A stretch of DNA of 64,000 nucleotides from 66-474 sp035249175 (GTDB lineage Bacteria > Pseudomonadota > Gammaproteobacteria > Xanthomonadales > Rhodanobacteraceae): the NCBI GenBank assembly GCA_035249175.1, contig DATFGT010000051.1, forward strand, positions 62,001 to 126,000, given 5' to 3'. Shown piece by piece: positions 8,503 to 16,779 of the stretch. Within the stretch, counting starts at the first letter, position 1. Each line of letters begins with the position of its first letter. The notes beneath the pieces were generated by a model that was not told where the DNA came from, did no database searches, and worked only from the letters and a program-made list of their open reading frames with translations. The position numbers were made by a program, and so were the translations under genes.

Positions 8503-8603
8503 TTGTCATTCCGGCGAAAGCCGGAACCCAGCGACTTCTGCGCGATGCCTTGAAAGCAACTCACTGGGTCCCGGATATCGCTACGCGATTCCGGGATGAC
8601 GAA
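8503..8603. repeat. REP-like palindrome doublet, copy 2
   Basis: TTGTCATTCCGGCGAAAGCC + GGAACCCAG (8503-8531) and CTGGGTCCCGGATATCGC ... GATTCCGGGATGACGAAC (8564-8603) repeat the doublet at 277-374. The stem of the first hairpin reads CCGGC/GCCGG here and CCCGC/GCGGG in copy 1, a compensated change. It ends 28 bases before the start of the thioredoxin gene, so it makes up most of that gene's 5' flank. Confidence 0.7.
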
Positions 8604-8630
8604 CAAAAACAGAAACGCTCCTGACTGCCC

Positions 8631-9539
8631 ATGAATCCCAGACCCAAACCCGACGGCGCGGCTGCGCCCGCACAATCATTCGTATTCGAAGCCGGCGAAG
8701 CCAATTTCGAAACGGAGGTATTGCAGGCGTCGCTGCAGACGCCGGTACTGGTGGATTTCTGGGCGACGTGGTGCGGGCCGTGCAAGACGCTCGGCCCTAT
8801 CCTGGAAAAACTCGCAGGCGAATACGCGGGCGCATTCCGGCTCGCCAAGGTCGATTGCGACAAGGAACAGCAGCTCGCGGGGATGTTCGGCGTGCGCAGC
8901 ATCCCGACCGTGGTGTTGATCCAGAACGGTCAGATCGTCGATGCGTTTTCCGGCGCGCTGCCGGAATCGCAGGTGCGCGAATTCCTGAAGCGCCATCGCA
9001 TCGAACCGGCCTCGCGTATCGAGGCGCCGGTGCAGGATATGGAAAATGACGCGCCCGCGCCGGCTGAAACACCGCAAGCTGCGGTCGCGCGTATCGAGAA
9101 AGCTATCGCGGCCGATCCGGACAACGCCGGCCTGAAGCTCGACCTTGCACTGGCCCGCGCGCGCGGCGGTGACACCGCCAACGCGCAGGCCACGCTGGAA
9201 GCCCTGCCCCTTGATCTCGCCGAGGACGATCGCGCCAAGGCTTTGGCCGCGCTGCTGGCGATGCAACAATCGCTCGCCGCGATTCCGCCGGCCGCGGAAC
9301 TGCTGGCGCGCGTCGAACGCGATCCCCGCGACTTCGCCGCGCTGGATGGCCTGGGCGTGCGCCGGCTGCTGGGCGGCGACGCGGCGGATGCCATGCACCA
9401 CTGGCTGGCAATCCTGGCCGCCGACCGCGGCTGGAACGATGGCATGGCGCGCAAACGCCTGCTCGACGCGTTCCGGATCGTCCACGACGAGACGCTGGTT
9501 TCGGCCACCCGCCGCCGGATGTCATCGCTGCTGTTCTGA
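8631..9539 (+). CDS. cnoX: CnoX-type thioredoxin/TPR co-chaperone (YbbN family)
   Basis: CnoX (YbbN) is a redox-linked holdase that protects proteins from oxidation and hands them to GroEL or DnaK. The 302 residues contain an N-terminal thioredoxin domain (about 17-125) with active site WCGPC (Cys48, Cys51) and the cis-Pro segment SIPTV, then a helical TPR-like part (about 140-300). E. coli CnoX has lost one active-site Cys; here both are kept, as in several other bacteria, so true oxidoreductase activity is likely. No signal peptide is visible, so it is cytoplasmic. Confidence 0.9.
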   Translation: MNPRPKPDGAAAPAQSFVFEAGEANFETEVLQASLQTPVLVDFWATWCGPCKTLGPILEKLAGEYAGAFRLAKVDCDKEQQLAGMFGVRSIPTVVLIQNGQIVDAFSGALPESQVREFLKRHRIEPASRIEAPVQDMENDAPAPAETPQAAVARIEKAIAADPDNAGLKLDLALARARGGDTANAQATLEALPLDLAEDDRAKALAALLAMQQSLAAIPPAAELLARVERDPRDFAALDGLGVRRLLGGDAADAMHHWLAILAADRGWNDGMARKRLLDAFRIVHDETLVSATRRRMSSLLF

Positions 9540-9587
9540 CCGGCGCGCGTGCCGGATAATCCGGCTCCCCTTCAGCGGGAGCGGCGC

Positions 9588-9965
9588 ATGACGCACTACC
9601 TGTTCCATTTCGAACACCGCGGCGAGCCCCTGCTCCCGTGGCGCCTGTTTCTGTTGCGACGGGTGGGCAAGACCCTGGTCGCGACGACCGCGATCATCGC
9701 GGTTTCTCTGATCCTCGGAATCCTGGGCTATCACCTTACCGAAGGGATGGGCTGGCTGAATGCCTTCCTGAACGCCTCGATGATCCTGGGCGGCATGGGT
9801 CCGGTGGACACATTGCACACGGCTGCCGGCAAGCTGTTCGCCGGGTTCTACGCCCTGTACAGCGGCCTGGTGCTGGTCGGTACGGCGGGGCTGCTGCTGG
9901 CACCATTCATGCATCGGTTACTGCATCGGTTCCACTTGGAAAACCGCCACACGAGCGGAAACTGA
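9588..9965 (+). CDS. Small membrane protein resembling a two-TM ion channel without selectivity filter
   Basis: The ATG at 9588 follows AGCGGGAG and gives 125 residues. There are two membrane segments (about 30-52 and 84-105). The loop between them, ending in ILGGMGPVDTLHTAAGKLFAG, aligns in pattern with the pore-helix and inner-helix start of Ion_trans_2 potassium channels (P.T..GK.FA..Y). The K+ filter sequence (TVGYG-like) is missing and reads GGMGP instead. The protein is therefore likely an inner-membrane protein derived from, or convergent on, the channel fold. I cannot assign a function. It follows cnoX by 48 bases and may be co-transcribed. Confidence 0.7.
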   Translation: MTHYLFHFEHRGEPLLPWRLFLLRRVGKTLVATTAIIAVSLILGILGYHLTEGMGWLNAFLNASMILGGMGPVDTLHTAAGKLFAGFYALYSGLVLVGTAGLLLAPFMHRLLHRFHLENRHTSGN

Positions 9966-10103
9966 TCGCACCGCGTCGCTCATATCGCTGCCGTCGAGGC
10001 GAACCTCCGTACGCGTCGGGAAGCCGGCGCGGCGCGTGGGTGCGCGCGGCCGATCCGATGCGATACTTGCAGCCGACGGAATGAGGATCGGGGACGGCCC
10101 TCC

Positions 10104-12290
10104 ATGAACGAAGCCGCACAACTCTCGGAAGTGCCCGGCTACCGGTTGGTCCGCCCCATCGGAAGCAGCGGCGCAACGACCGTCTATCAGGCCATTCAGC
10201 GCGCGCTGGAGCGCCAGGTCGCGGTCAAGGTGTTCGACGTGATGGACGCCGACGCCGCTGCGCGTTTCGAGCCCCTGCTGCGCACCAATGCACGGCTGTC
10301 ACACCCCAACATTCTCGGGGTGCACCAGATCGGGCGCGCCACGGACGGACGTCTGTTCCATTCGATGCCGTTCCTGGTGAGCGCGGAACTGTCCGCGCAC
10401 AACCTGCGCGCCAAACCGCTGAAGATCGCCGCGGTGCTGCGTGAAATCCTCGACGCCTTGGGCCACGCGCATCGACGCGGGATCGTGCACGGCGGCATCA
10501 AGCCCACCAACATATTGTTTGATACCCAGGGGCACGTGCGCCTCGCCGATTTCGGCATTGCACGTTGCGCGGCGGAAATCGGTTTGCCCCATCCCGTTGC
10601 GGCCAACTACCAGAGTCCTGAACAGGCACGCGGCCAACCGCCCGGACAGCGGTCGGATCTGTACAGCGTCGGAGTGCTCGCATTCCAACTGCTCACAGGT
10701 TCGCTGCCGTTCCAAGGCGAAGATTCCGTAGCGACCGCCGTCGCGCATATCGAGCAGCCCATCCCGCGTCTATCGCCGATGGCCGCCGCGTGGCAGGACT
10801 GGATCGATCGGGCGTTGACCAAAGCGCCCGAACATCGCTTCCAGAGCGCGCAGGAAATGGCGGATGCCCTCTCCGCCATCGACGGTCACGGCGGCGTGGC
10901 TGCGCCGCGCGCCAAAACCCGTGTCTCCTTTCCTCGTTGGACCATTGGCGTTGCGGCTTCGGCCGTGGCCGTCGCGGCACTCGCAAGCTGGGTAACGTGG
11001 GGACGCCATCGCCCAGCCGGCTCGCAATTTTTCGATCCGGCCACGGCGGTGTCGTCAGGCGTTGCGGCATCCGGCACCGTCGCGCGCCCGGCGACGCCGA
11101 CGGAAGCGAGCAGCGTGTCACCGTTGGCGCAACGCATCCAGGTCTTGCTCGCACAGGCTGACACATCGCGCGCGGCGGGGCATCTGTTCGCGCCGACCGG
11201 CAACAACGCTATCGAGCAGTACCTCACCGTGCTGATGCTGGAACCCGGCAACGAGGACGCCGTCGCGGGCATCGACGCAATGCTTGGAACGATTCGGCAC
11301 CGGCTGGATGAAGCGTGGCGCGCCGGCAAGCTGGACGAGAGCCTCGTGCTCGCCAAGCGCTGCGATCTCTTGTCCGCGCATGCCGGAGCGCTGGCAATCC
11401 GCGGTTGGCGCGCGCAGCGCAATGTCCTGGCCAGCAACGTCGGCAACGCCGTCGTCAGCGCGGCGAATGCCCGGGATGCGGAGCGGATTGCGGCGTTGAA
11501 GCCGCTCGCGGAAGCGTTGCCCGCGGTCTATCCCAAGGGCTTCGACCTCGCCGCGGCCGAACGCAACGCCGCCACCCCGTCTGCTGGAACGGTATTGCGT
11601 GATCACGGTGGCCCGTTGCTGGTGTACGTGCCCGAATCCGGCAACGCGCCGGCTTTCGCAATCGCGCGAGTCGAGGTGACGCGCGCCGACTACGCCACGT
11701 TCGTGCAGGCGACGCATCGCCCGGATTCGCGCTGCCTGGAGGCCCACAATCCGTTTTCACGCATGCGGCGTCTCACCTGGCAGGCGCCGGGCTTCGCGCA
11801 GAGCGGTGATCATCCGGCGGTGTGCGTGAGCTGGAACGACGCCGTCGCGTACTCCGTGTGGCTGTCGAAAAGCACCGGCGAAACCTATCGGCTACCCAGC
11901 GCCGATGAATGGCTGCGCGCCGCACACGGCATGCCGAAAGACAACCCATGCCAGCTCGGCAACGTCGATGACGTCAGCCGTCAGAGCGCGATGGACAACG
12001 ACCGTCTATCCTGCAATGACGGTGCTGCACAAACCGCGCCAGTCGGACGGTACGCCGCGAGCGGCGTGGGGGCCTTCGATTTGTACGGCAATGTCAGCGA
12101 GTGGCTGAAAGGCGGCAGCGCGGGCGCGCGCGTGTTCCGCGGACTTTCCTGGCGCGATGGCAGCCGCCAGACGCCGCTCGGACGCCAAGGCAACGCCGAT
12201 TCCGACGTCGGTTACACCAGTGTCGGCTTTCGGGTGGTGCGCGTGATCGATCCCGCACATCCTGCACCGCCGGCCGCTTCCAGCCGCTGA
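10104..12290 (+). CDS. Membrane pseudokinase with C-terminal FGE-fold (SUMF1) domain
   Basis: This 728-residue fusion has a Hanks-type kinase fold (about 13-258), one membrane helix (279-299), a helical periplasmic linker, and a C-terminal FGE/sulfatase-modifying-factor fold (about 505-713). The kinase keeps VAVK (Lys42), KPTN (133-136), DFG (149-151) and SPE. It has HGG (129-131) where HRD carries the catalytic base, lacks the alpha-C glutamate, and has a degraded glycine loop (IGSSGATTVY). It is therefore probably inactive as a kinase. The FGE part lacks the paired catalytic cysteines near its end (SWRDGS...VGFRVVR) but has four cysteines (544, 574, 616, 637). A scaffold or sensor role is inferred. 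There is a strong ATG and no clear partner gene. Confidence 0.82.
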   Translation: MNEAAQLSEVPGYRLVRPIGSSGATTVYQAIQRALERQVAVKVFDVMDADAAARFEPLLRTNARLSHPNILGVHQIGRATDGRLFHSMPFLVSAELSAHNLRAKPLKIAAVLREILDALGHAHRRGIVHGGIKPTNILFDTQGHVRLADFGIARCAAEIGLPHPVAANYQSPEQARGQPPGQRSDLYSVGVLAFQLLTGSLPFQGEDSVATAVAHIEQPIPRLSPMAAAWQDWIDRALTKAPEHRFQSAQEMADALSAIDGHGGVAAPRAKTRVSFPRWTIGVAASAVAVAALASWVTWGRHRPAGSQFFDPATAVSSGVAASGTVARPATPTEASSVSPLAQRIQVLLAQADTSRAAGHLFAPTGNNAIEQYLTVLMLEPGNEDAVAGIDAMLGTIRHRLDEAWRAGKLDESLVLAKRCDLLSAHAGALAIRGWRAQRNVLASNVGNAVVSAANARDAERIAALKPLAEALPAVYPKGFDLAAAERNAATPSAGTVLRDHGGPLLVYVPESGNAPAFAIARVEVTRADYATFVQATHRPDSRCLEAHNPFSRMRRLTWQAPGFAQSGDHPAVCVSWNDAVAYSVWLSKSTGETYRLPSADEWLRAAHGMPKDNPCQLGNVDDVSRQSAMDNDRLSCNDGAAQTAPVGRYAASGVGAFDLYGNVSEWLKGGSAGARVFRGLSWRDGSRQTPLGRQGNADSDVGYTSVGFRVVRVIDPAHPAPPAASSR

Positions 12291-12636
12291 AGCTGGCTCC
12301 AGCCGCATCACCCCCAATGGAGCGGTGCATGAACCCGCGACACGGGCGTTGAGGGCCGCCGTCCGGGCGGTTTGTGTATCATGCTGGCCGGACCAGTTTC
12401 GTTGAAAGCCTGCATGGAGGCAGGCAGCGATCGGAAACGTCGCGTCCATCGTCAGCGCAACACCGTCGACCGGCCCGGACCCCGCGCCCCGGAACAACGT
12501 GGATCTGCGCGCCAACCTGAAGTTCGCGGGCCCTCCTCCCGGGTCACGAGCCAGACGCAAACCGCACCCCTCGCACCCATGAACATCCGTCGCCGCGCCA
12601 AGACGCGCCGCAAGCCCATCGATTGCAGGCGTGCCA
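12291..12636 (+). other. Gene-free spacer with hairpin and duplication edge
   Basis: This spacer separates the pseudokinase gene from its partial copy. A GC-rich hairpin (CCGCC-GTCC-GGGCGG at 12356-12370, followed by TTTG) may end transcription, and TATCAT at 12377-12382 could serve as a -10 box. From 12583, just after an in-frame TGA at 12580-12582, the frame already shows similarity to the parent (AAPRRAASPSIAG against AAAERNAATPSAG). The duplicated block therefore begins upstream of the first usable start codon of the copy. Confidence 0.5.
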
Positions 12637-13347
12637 ATGGCGGGCCAGCACCTGCGCGATCGCCACGGTCCACTGCTCGTTTACGTGCCGGCGGTCGGCA
12701 AGACCTCCGCATTCGCCATCGCGCGGGTCGAAGTCACGCGCGCCGATTACGCCGCCTTTGCACGCGCGACACACCGGCCCGCCGCGAGATGCCTCGCGGC
12801 CCACAATCCGTTCTCGCGGCTGCGCCATCTCACCTGGCAGTCGCCGGGCTTCGCACAGGGTGACAACCAGCCCGTCGTGTGCGTAAGCTGGGACGATGCC
12901 GCCGCCTATGCGGCATGGCTTTCGAAGACGACGGGCAAGAGTTATCGTCTTCCCAGCAGCGATGAATGGCTGCGCGCCGCGCGTGGCATGCCGAAAAAAA
13001 GTTCGTGCAAGCTCGGCAACGTGGACGACGCCAGCCGCCAAGGCAGGCTGGATACCGACCGCTGGCCGTGCGATGACGGCGCGCCGCAAACGGCGCCAGT
13101 CGGACACTATGCCGCCAGCGGCGTCGGTGCTTACGACATGTACGGGAATGTCAGTGAATGGCTGGCCGGCGGCAGCACGGGTTCGCGCCCGTTCCGCGGT
13201 CTTTCCTGGCGCGACGGCAGCCACGAGAGTCCGCTCGGCAGCCATGGCACCGCCGATTCGGATCTCGGTTATACCAGCGTAGGTTTTCGCGTGGTGCGCA
13301 TGATTGATCCGGCGCATTCCGCGCCGCGCGTCGCTTCCAGCCACTGA
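12637..13347 (+). CDS. FGE-fold domain protein, truncated tandem copy of the preceding gene's C-terminus
   Basis: The 236 residues from ATG 12637 (a GTG at 12631 is also possible) align without gaps to residues about 497-728 of the upstream pseudokinase protein, roughly three quarters identical by eye, including the four cysteines (RCLAAH, VVCVSW, SCKLGN, WPCDDG) and the VGFRVVR end. Kinase, membrane helix and linker are absent, and no signal peptide or clear Shine-Dalgarno is visible. If translated it would stay in the cytoplasm, unlike its parent domain. It may be a decaying gene fragment, though the intact frame over 700 bases suggests selection or recent origin. Confidence 0.6.
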   Translation: MAGQHLRDRHGPLLVYVPAVGKTSAFAIARVEVTRADYAAFARATHRPAARCLAAHNPFSRLRHLTWQSPGFAQGDNQPVVCVSWDDAAAYAAWLSKTTGKSYRLPSSDEWLRAARGMPKKSSCKLGNVDDASRQGRLDTDRWPCDDGAPQTAPVGHYAASGVGAYDMYGNVSEWLAGGSTGSRPFRGLSWRDGSHESPLGSHGTADSDLGYTSVGFRVVRMIDPAHSAPRVASSH

Positions 13348-13483
13348 CGATCGCAGCAGTGCGCTGCCGGGCCCGCAGGCATGACTTGTGGCGTATGAAC
13401 TCGGCGGTGCGAACGCGCATACTCGGGCGCTCCGGACGTGCCTGCGCGTCCGGCCCTTCGTCCAGACCAGCCGGGAATCGTCC

Positions 13484-15148
13484 ATGAAAGCCAATCGCCT
13501 TGCCGTTGCACTCGCGTCCTTGTTGTTGTGCAGCGCACCTGCCTTCGCCGCCCCGCCTGCCAGCAGCGCCGCCCCGAGCAGCGCCAGCAGCACGAGCGAC
13601 AACGCGCAGTCGCCTGAAAACCTCGTCCAGAAACTGATGAAGCCGATGTCGTCCACGACCACCGGCACCGTCACGGTGGAAGGCAAGGCGATCAGCTACA
13701 AGGCCGTCGCCGGCACGCTGGTGGTCGACGGCACGGGTTCCAAGGAATCCACGCCCCAAGTCGCGATGAGCTACTTCGCCTACTTCAAGCAAGGCGTCGA
13801 TCCGTCCAAGCGTCCGATCACCTTCATCTACAACGGCGGCCCGGGTTCCTCGACCGTGTGGCTGCACATGGGCGCGTGGGGTCCGAAGCGCGTCATGACC
13901 AATGACGACACGCACACGCCGGCCGCGCCGTACCAACTGGTCAACAACGATTACAGCCTGCTGGACGCCAGCGACCTGGTTTTCATTGACATGCCAGGCA
14001 CCGGCTTCGGTCGCCTGCTGCCTCAGGGCAAGGATGATGCTGCGCGCGCGCAGGACCGCAAGCAACTGGCCAAGCAGATCTGGGGCATCGACGGCGACGC
14101 GCATGCGTTCTCGCGCTTCATCACCCAGTTCCTGTCCTCGTACAACCGCTGGAACTCGCCCAAGTACCTGTTCGGCGAAAGCTATGGCACCACCCGTTCG
14201 GCGGTGCTCGCGAACATCCTGGAAACCGAGGACAACGTCGATCTGAATGGCGTGATCCTGCTGTCGCAGATCCTCAACTTCAGCACCAGCGTCGATGGCG
14301 CCGACATGGATCCGGGCAACGACCTGCCTTACGCACTGGCGCTGCCGACGTACGCCGCGACGGCGTGGTACCACCACAAGCTGCCGAAGTACGACGGCGA
14401 CAAGCTGGGGCAATTGCTGAAGGACACCATCGACTTCGCCAAGGGCGATTACCGGCAGGCGCTGTTCGCGGGTTCCACGCTCAGCCAGGCCAAACAACGC
14501 GAAATCGCCGGGAAGCTGCACGACTTCACCGGCCTGCCGGTCGCGTACCTGTTGAAGGCCGACCTGCGCGTCACCGGCGGCATGTTCGAGCACGAACTGC
14601 AGAACGGAACCGACATCACCACCGGCCGTCTCGATACCCGCTTCTCGGGCCCCAGCATGGATCCGCTGGGCAAGGAATCCGACTACGACCCGCAATCCGC
14701 AGCGATCAGCTCGGCGTACGTGTCGGCGTTCAACGACTATGTCCGCAGCGACCTGAAGTTCGGCGATGGCCTGAAGTATCGGCCATCGGTTTATGGCGCC
14801 GAAGACTTCAACTGGGATTTCAAGCACAAGCAGCCCGGGATGCATTTCGCGTGGCCGACCGTCAACGTGATGCGCGACCTTGCGGTGGCGATGAAGTACA
14901 ACCCGAACCTCAAAGTCATGATGAACGGCGGCTTCTACGATCTGGCCACGCCCTTCTACGCGGCGATCTACGAACTGGAGCACCTGCCGATTCCGGAGAA
15001 CCTGCGCAAGAACATCACCTACGCGTTCTATCCTTCCGGCCACATGGTGTACGCGCACATTCCGTCGCTGAAGAAGCTGCACGACAACGTCGCGGCATTC
15101 ATCGACTCCACCAACAACCAGAACAACGGCAACAACCGGGGCAAGTAA
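13484..15148 (+). CDS. Secreted serine carboxypeptidase, peptidase family S10
   Basis: S10 peptidases remove C-terminal residues from peptides at acidic pH. The ATG at 13484 gives 554 residues with a signal peptide ending AFA/AP (about 22/23). The oxyanion segment NGGPGSS (117-123), the nucleophile in GESYG (Ser233), Asp486 in GGFYDLATP and His520 in PSGHMVY make a complete triad. Spacing to the upstream gene is 136 bases, and a strong terminator follows. The mature N terminus is Ala/Ser-rich. It probably acts in the periplasm or outside the cell in peptide use. Confidence 0.93.
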   Translation: MKANRLAVALASLLLCSAPAFAAPPASSAAPSSASSTSDNAQSPENLVQKLMKPMSSTTTGTVTVEGKAISYKAVAGTLVVDGTGSKESTPQVAMSYFAYFKQGVDPSKRPITFIYNGGPGSSTVWLHMGAWGPKRVMTNDDTHTPAAPYQLVNNDYSLLDASDLVFIDMPGTGFGRLLPQGKDDAARAQDRKQLAKQIWGIDGDAHAFSRFITQFLSSYNRWNSPKYLFGESYGTTRSAVLANILETEDNVDLNGVILLSQILNFSTSVDGADMDPGNDLPYALALPTYAATAWYHHKLPKYDGDKLGQLLKDTIDFAKGDYRQALFAGSTLSQAKQREIAGKLHDFTGLPVAYLLKADLRVTGGMFEHELQNGTDITTGRLDTRFSGPSMDPLGKESDYDPQSAAISSAYVSAFNDYVRSDLKFGDGLKYRPSVYGAEDFNWDFKHKQPGMHFAWPTVNVMRDLAVAMKYNPNLKVMMNGGFYDLATPFYAAIYELEHLPIPENLRKNITYAFYPSGHMVYAHIPSLKKLHDNVAAFIDSTNNQNNGNNRGK

Positions 15149-15175
15149 TCCGTCTTGCACCATTGCGGATCATCG

Positions 15176-15207
15176 AACCGGCGCGATTTGCATCGCGCCG
15201 GTTTTTT
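15176..15207 (+). terminator. Rho-independent terminator after S10 peptidase gene
   Basis: A perfect 12-bp stem, AACCGGCGCGAT (15176-15187) with ATCGCGCCGGTT (15192-15203), has a 4-base loop and runs into a T-run (15202-15207). This is the best terminator in the first half of the window. Confidence 0.92.
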
Positions 15208-15375
15208 CATCCCCGCTCAAAACGCGCAATCTCGTCGAGTGGCGTGCGCGCACACGATGCTGCGACCGGCCGCTTCAAAAAATTGTTGATCACGGTTGCC
15301 GCGCACCCGGATTCCCGGACACTCACCCATGATTCGCCCGCCGCCGGGAAAAGTCACACGCCATGCCCTATCGCC

Positions 15376-15381
15376 TACAAT
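15376..15381 (+). promoter_or_regulatory. Candidate -10 box (TACAAT) for the DUF502 gene
   Basis: TACAAT lies 24 bases before the GTG at 15405, which has TGGGGA at a normal Shine-Dalgarno distance. The box falls inside the frame if the upstream ATG at 15363 were used, which favours the GTG start. The -35 region (GTCACA at 15353) is weak. Confidence 0.4.
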
Positions 15382-15404
15382 GCCCGCACCTGGGGAACAT
15401 CGTC

Positions 15405-16094
15405 GTGCGCATACCCGAACTCCATATCAAGCGCTACCTGATCACGGGCCTGCTGGCCTTCATCCCGGTGTGGATCACCTGGGTGGTGTTCAAGTTCGTG
15501 TTCACGTTGCTGGCTGGCGTGGGCGCACCCCTGGTGTCGGGCATCATCGGGCTGATCGGGCTCGGCGCGCCGCACGCCGCGCAGGCCTTGCACCGCGACT
15601 GGGTAGTGTCGATCCTGGCCTTCATCCTGACCCTCGTCGCGCTGTACCTGCTCGGCTGGCTGTCCACCCGCGTGATAGGTCGCCGCATCCTTGGACGGGT
15701 GGACCGGCTGCTGGAACGCCTGCCGCTGGTCCACACGATCTACGGCGGCGTCAAAAAACTGATGACGTTGATGCGCAACAAGCCGGGCGGCACCCAGCGC
15801 GTGGTGCTGATCGATTTTCCCTCGCCGCAACTGAAGTCGGTCGGATTCGTCACCCGCACTTTCATCGATGCGGCGGGTCGTGAAATCGCAGCGGTATACG
15901 TGCCGACCACGCCCAATCCCACCGGCGGTTACCTCGAGCTGGTCCCGACCGAGCGGCTGGTCGCGACCGACTGGAGCATGGACCAAGCGATGGCCTTCAT
16001 CGTTTCGGGTGGCGCGGTCGGCCCCGAACAATTGCCTGACGTAGAAGGCGCAACGCCGCGCGCGATGGCATCCGCGGATCGGATTGCGTCGTGA
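15405..16094 (+). CDS. DUF502 family membrane protein
   Basis: From GTG 15405 the protein has 229 residues. It begins MRIPELHIKRYLITGLL, the typical DUF502 N terminus, with two membrane segments (about 11-33 and 58-87). A soluble C-terminal domain with PLVHTIYGGVKKL, FPSPQLKSVGFVT and VYVPTTPNPTGGYLELV follows, all family signatures. The molecular role of DUF502 proteins is not established; they are inner-membrane proteins. Its TGA overlaps the GTG start of thpR (GTGA), so the two are translationally coupled. An ATG at 15363 would add 14 residues that match nothing in the family. Confidence 0.85.
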   Translation: MRIPELHIKRYLITGLLAFIPVWITWVVFKFVFTLLAGVGAPLVSGIIGLIGLGAPHAAQALHRDWVVSILAFILTLVALYLLGWLSTRVIGRRILGRVDRLLERLPLVHTIYGGVKKLMTLMRNKPGGTQRVVLIDFPSPQLKSVGFVTRTFIDAAGREIAAVYVPTTPNPTGGYLELVPTERLVATDWSMDQAMAFIVSGGAVGPEQLPDVEGATPRAMASADRIAS

Positions 16095-16675
16095 GTCCCG
16101 CGGCGACGCCCGATTTCGCCGCAACCCTGCGCTGCTTCCTCGCATTGCTGCCCGACGAGGCCAGCCTGCGCACCTTGCGGCGCGGCCGCGAGACACTGGA
16201 ACGCACCATCATCGGAGCCGCGCGCGGCGCGCGCTGGATCGAACCCACATCGCTGCACCTGACATTGCGTTTTCTCGGCGACTCCGGCAACGCGCAAATC
16301 GAATACTTCAAGCACATGCTGCCGACGCTGGCGCCATCGCTGCCGATGGTCGCCACGCGCAGATACGGCATCTGGCCCAATCGCGCGCGGCCCCGATTGC
16401 TGGTGCTGGAGCTCGAACCGAACCCGCCGTTGTCGGCGCTCGCCGAAAAGTGCGAGGCGCAGGCCCGCAAGGCCGGGTTTCCACCGGAAACGCGCGACTT
16501 CAAGGCACACCTCACGCTGGCTCGGCTGCGCCCCGGCTGCGCGTTCGGCATCCTGCCCAATCCGCCGCCTTCGATTGCCTTCGATACCGTCGCGCTGATG
16601 CAAAGCACGCTCGCGCAGCGGGCCGCGACCTACACCGAACTTGCACGCGTCGAGTTGGACCGCATGGCACGGTAG
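16091..16675 (+). CDS. thpR: RNA 2',3'-cyclic phosphodiesterase ThpR (2'-5' RNA ligase family)
   Basis: ThpR hydrolyses 2',3'-cyclic phosphates on RNA ends to 2'-phosphates and can ligate tRNA halves in reverse in vitro. The 194-residue protein has both 2H-phosphoesterase motifs: HLTL at 56-59 and HLTL at 140-143, in a fold beginning RCFLALLPDE. Length matches the family (about 180). The start is a GTG overlapping the DUF502 stop. It converges with the beta-CASP nuclease gene, with a hairpin between them. Confidence 0.9.
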   Translation: MSPAATPDFAATLRCFLALLPDEASLRTLRRGRETLERTIIGAARGARWIEPTSLHLTLRFLGDSGNAQIEYFKHMLPTLAPSLPMVATRRYGIWPNRARPRLLVLELEPNPPLSALAEKCEAQARKAGFPPETRDFKAHLTLARLRPGCAFGILPNPPPSIAFDTVALMQSTLAQRAATYTELARVELDRMAR

Positions 16676-16733
16676 GCTTGGCGTGGTCCCGAGCGTGCTC
16701 CGGGAAAAACCCACATCGATGCGTAGCTGCAAC

Positions 16734-16772
16734 GTTGGGCTTCTGCCGCCTGAATTCGGTGCCCAGCCCAAC
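16734..16772. repeat. GTTGGGC...GCCCAAC hairpin between convergent genes
   Basis: GTTGGGC at 16734-16740 pairs with GCCCAAC at 16766-16772. Elements of the type GTAG..GTTGGGCTTC...GCCCAAC are common intergenic repeats in proteobacteria. Lying between convergent thpR and the nuclease gene, it may serve as a two-way transcription end. Confidence 0.5.
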
Positions 16773-16779
16773 CTGCACA

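Noticed and set aside
12372..12863. 163-codon frame starting in the spacer and running into the FGE-fold copy
   Set aside because: Its frame differs from the one with clear similarity to the upstream gene, and it is Arg/Pro-rich without motifs.
13151..15163. 670-codon minus-strand frame opposite the S10 peptidase gene
   Set aside because: Antisense shadow of a gene with signal peptide and catalytic triad; no domain is visible and composition is Val/Arg/His-rich.
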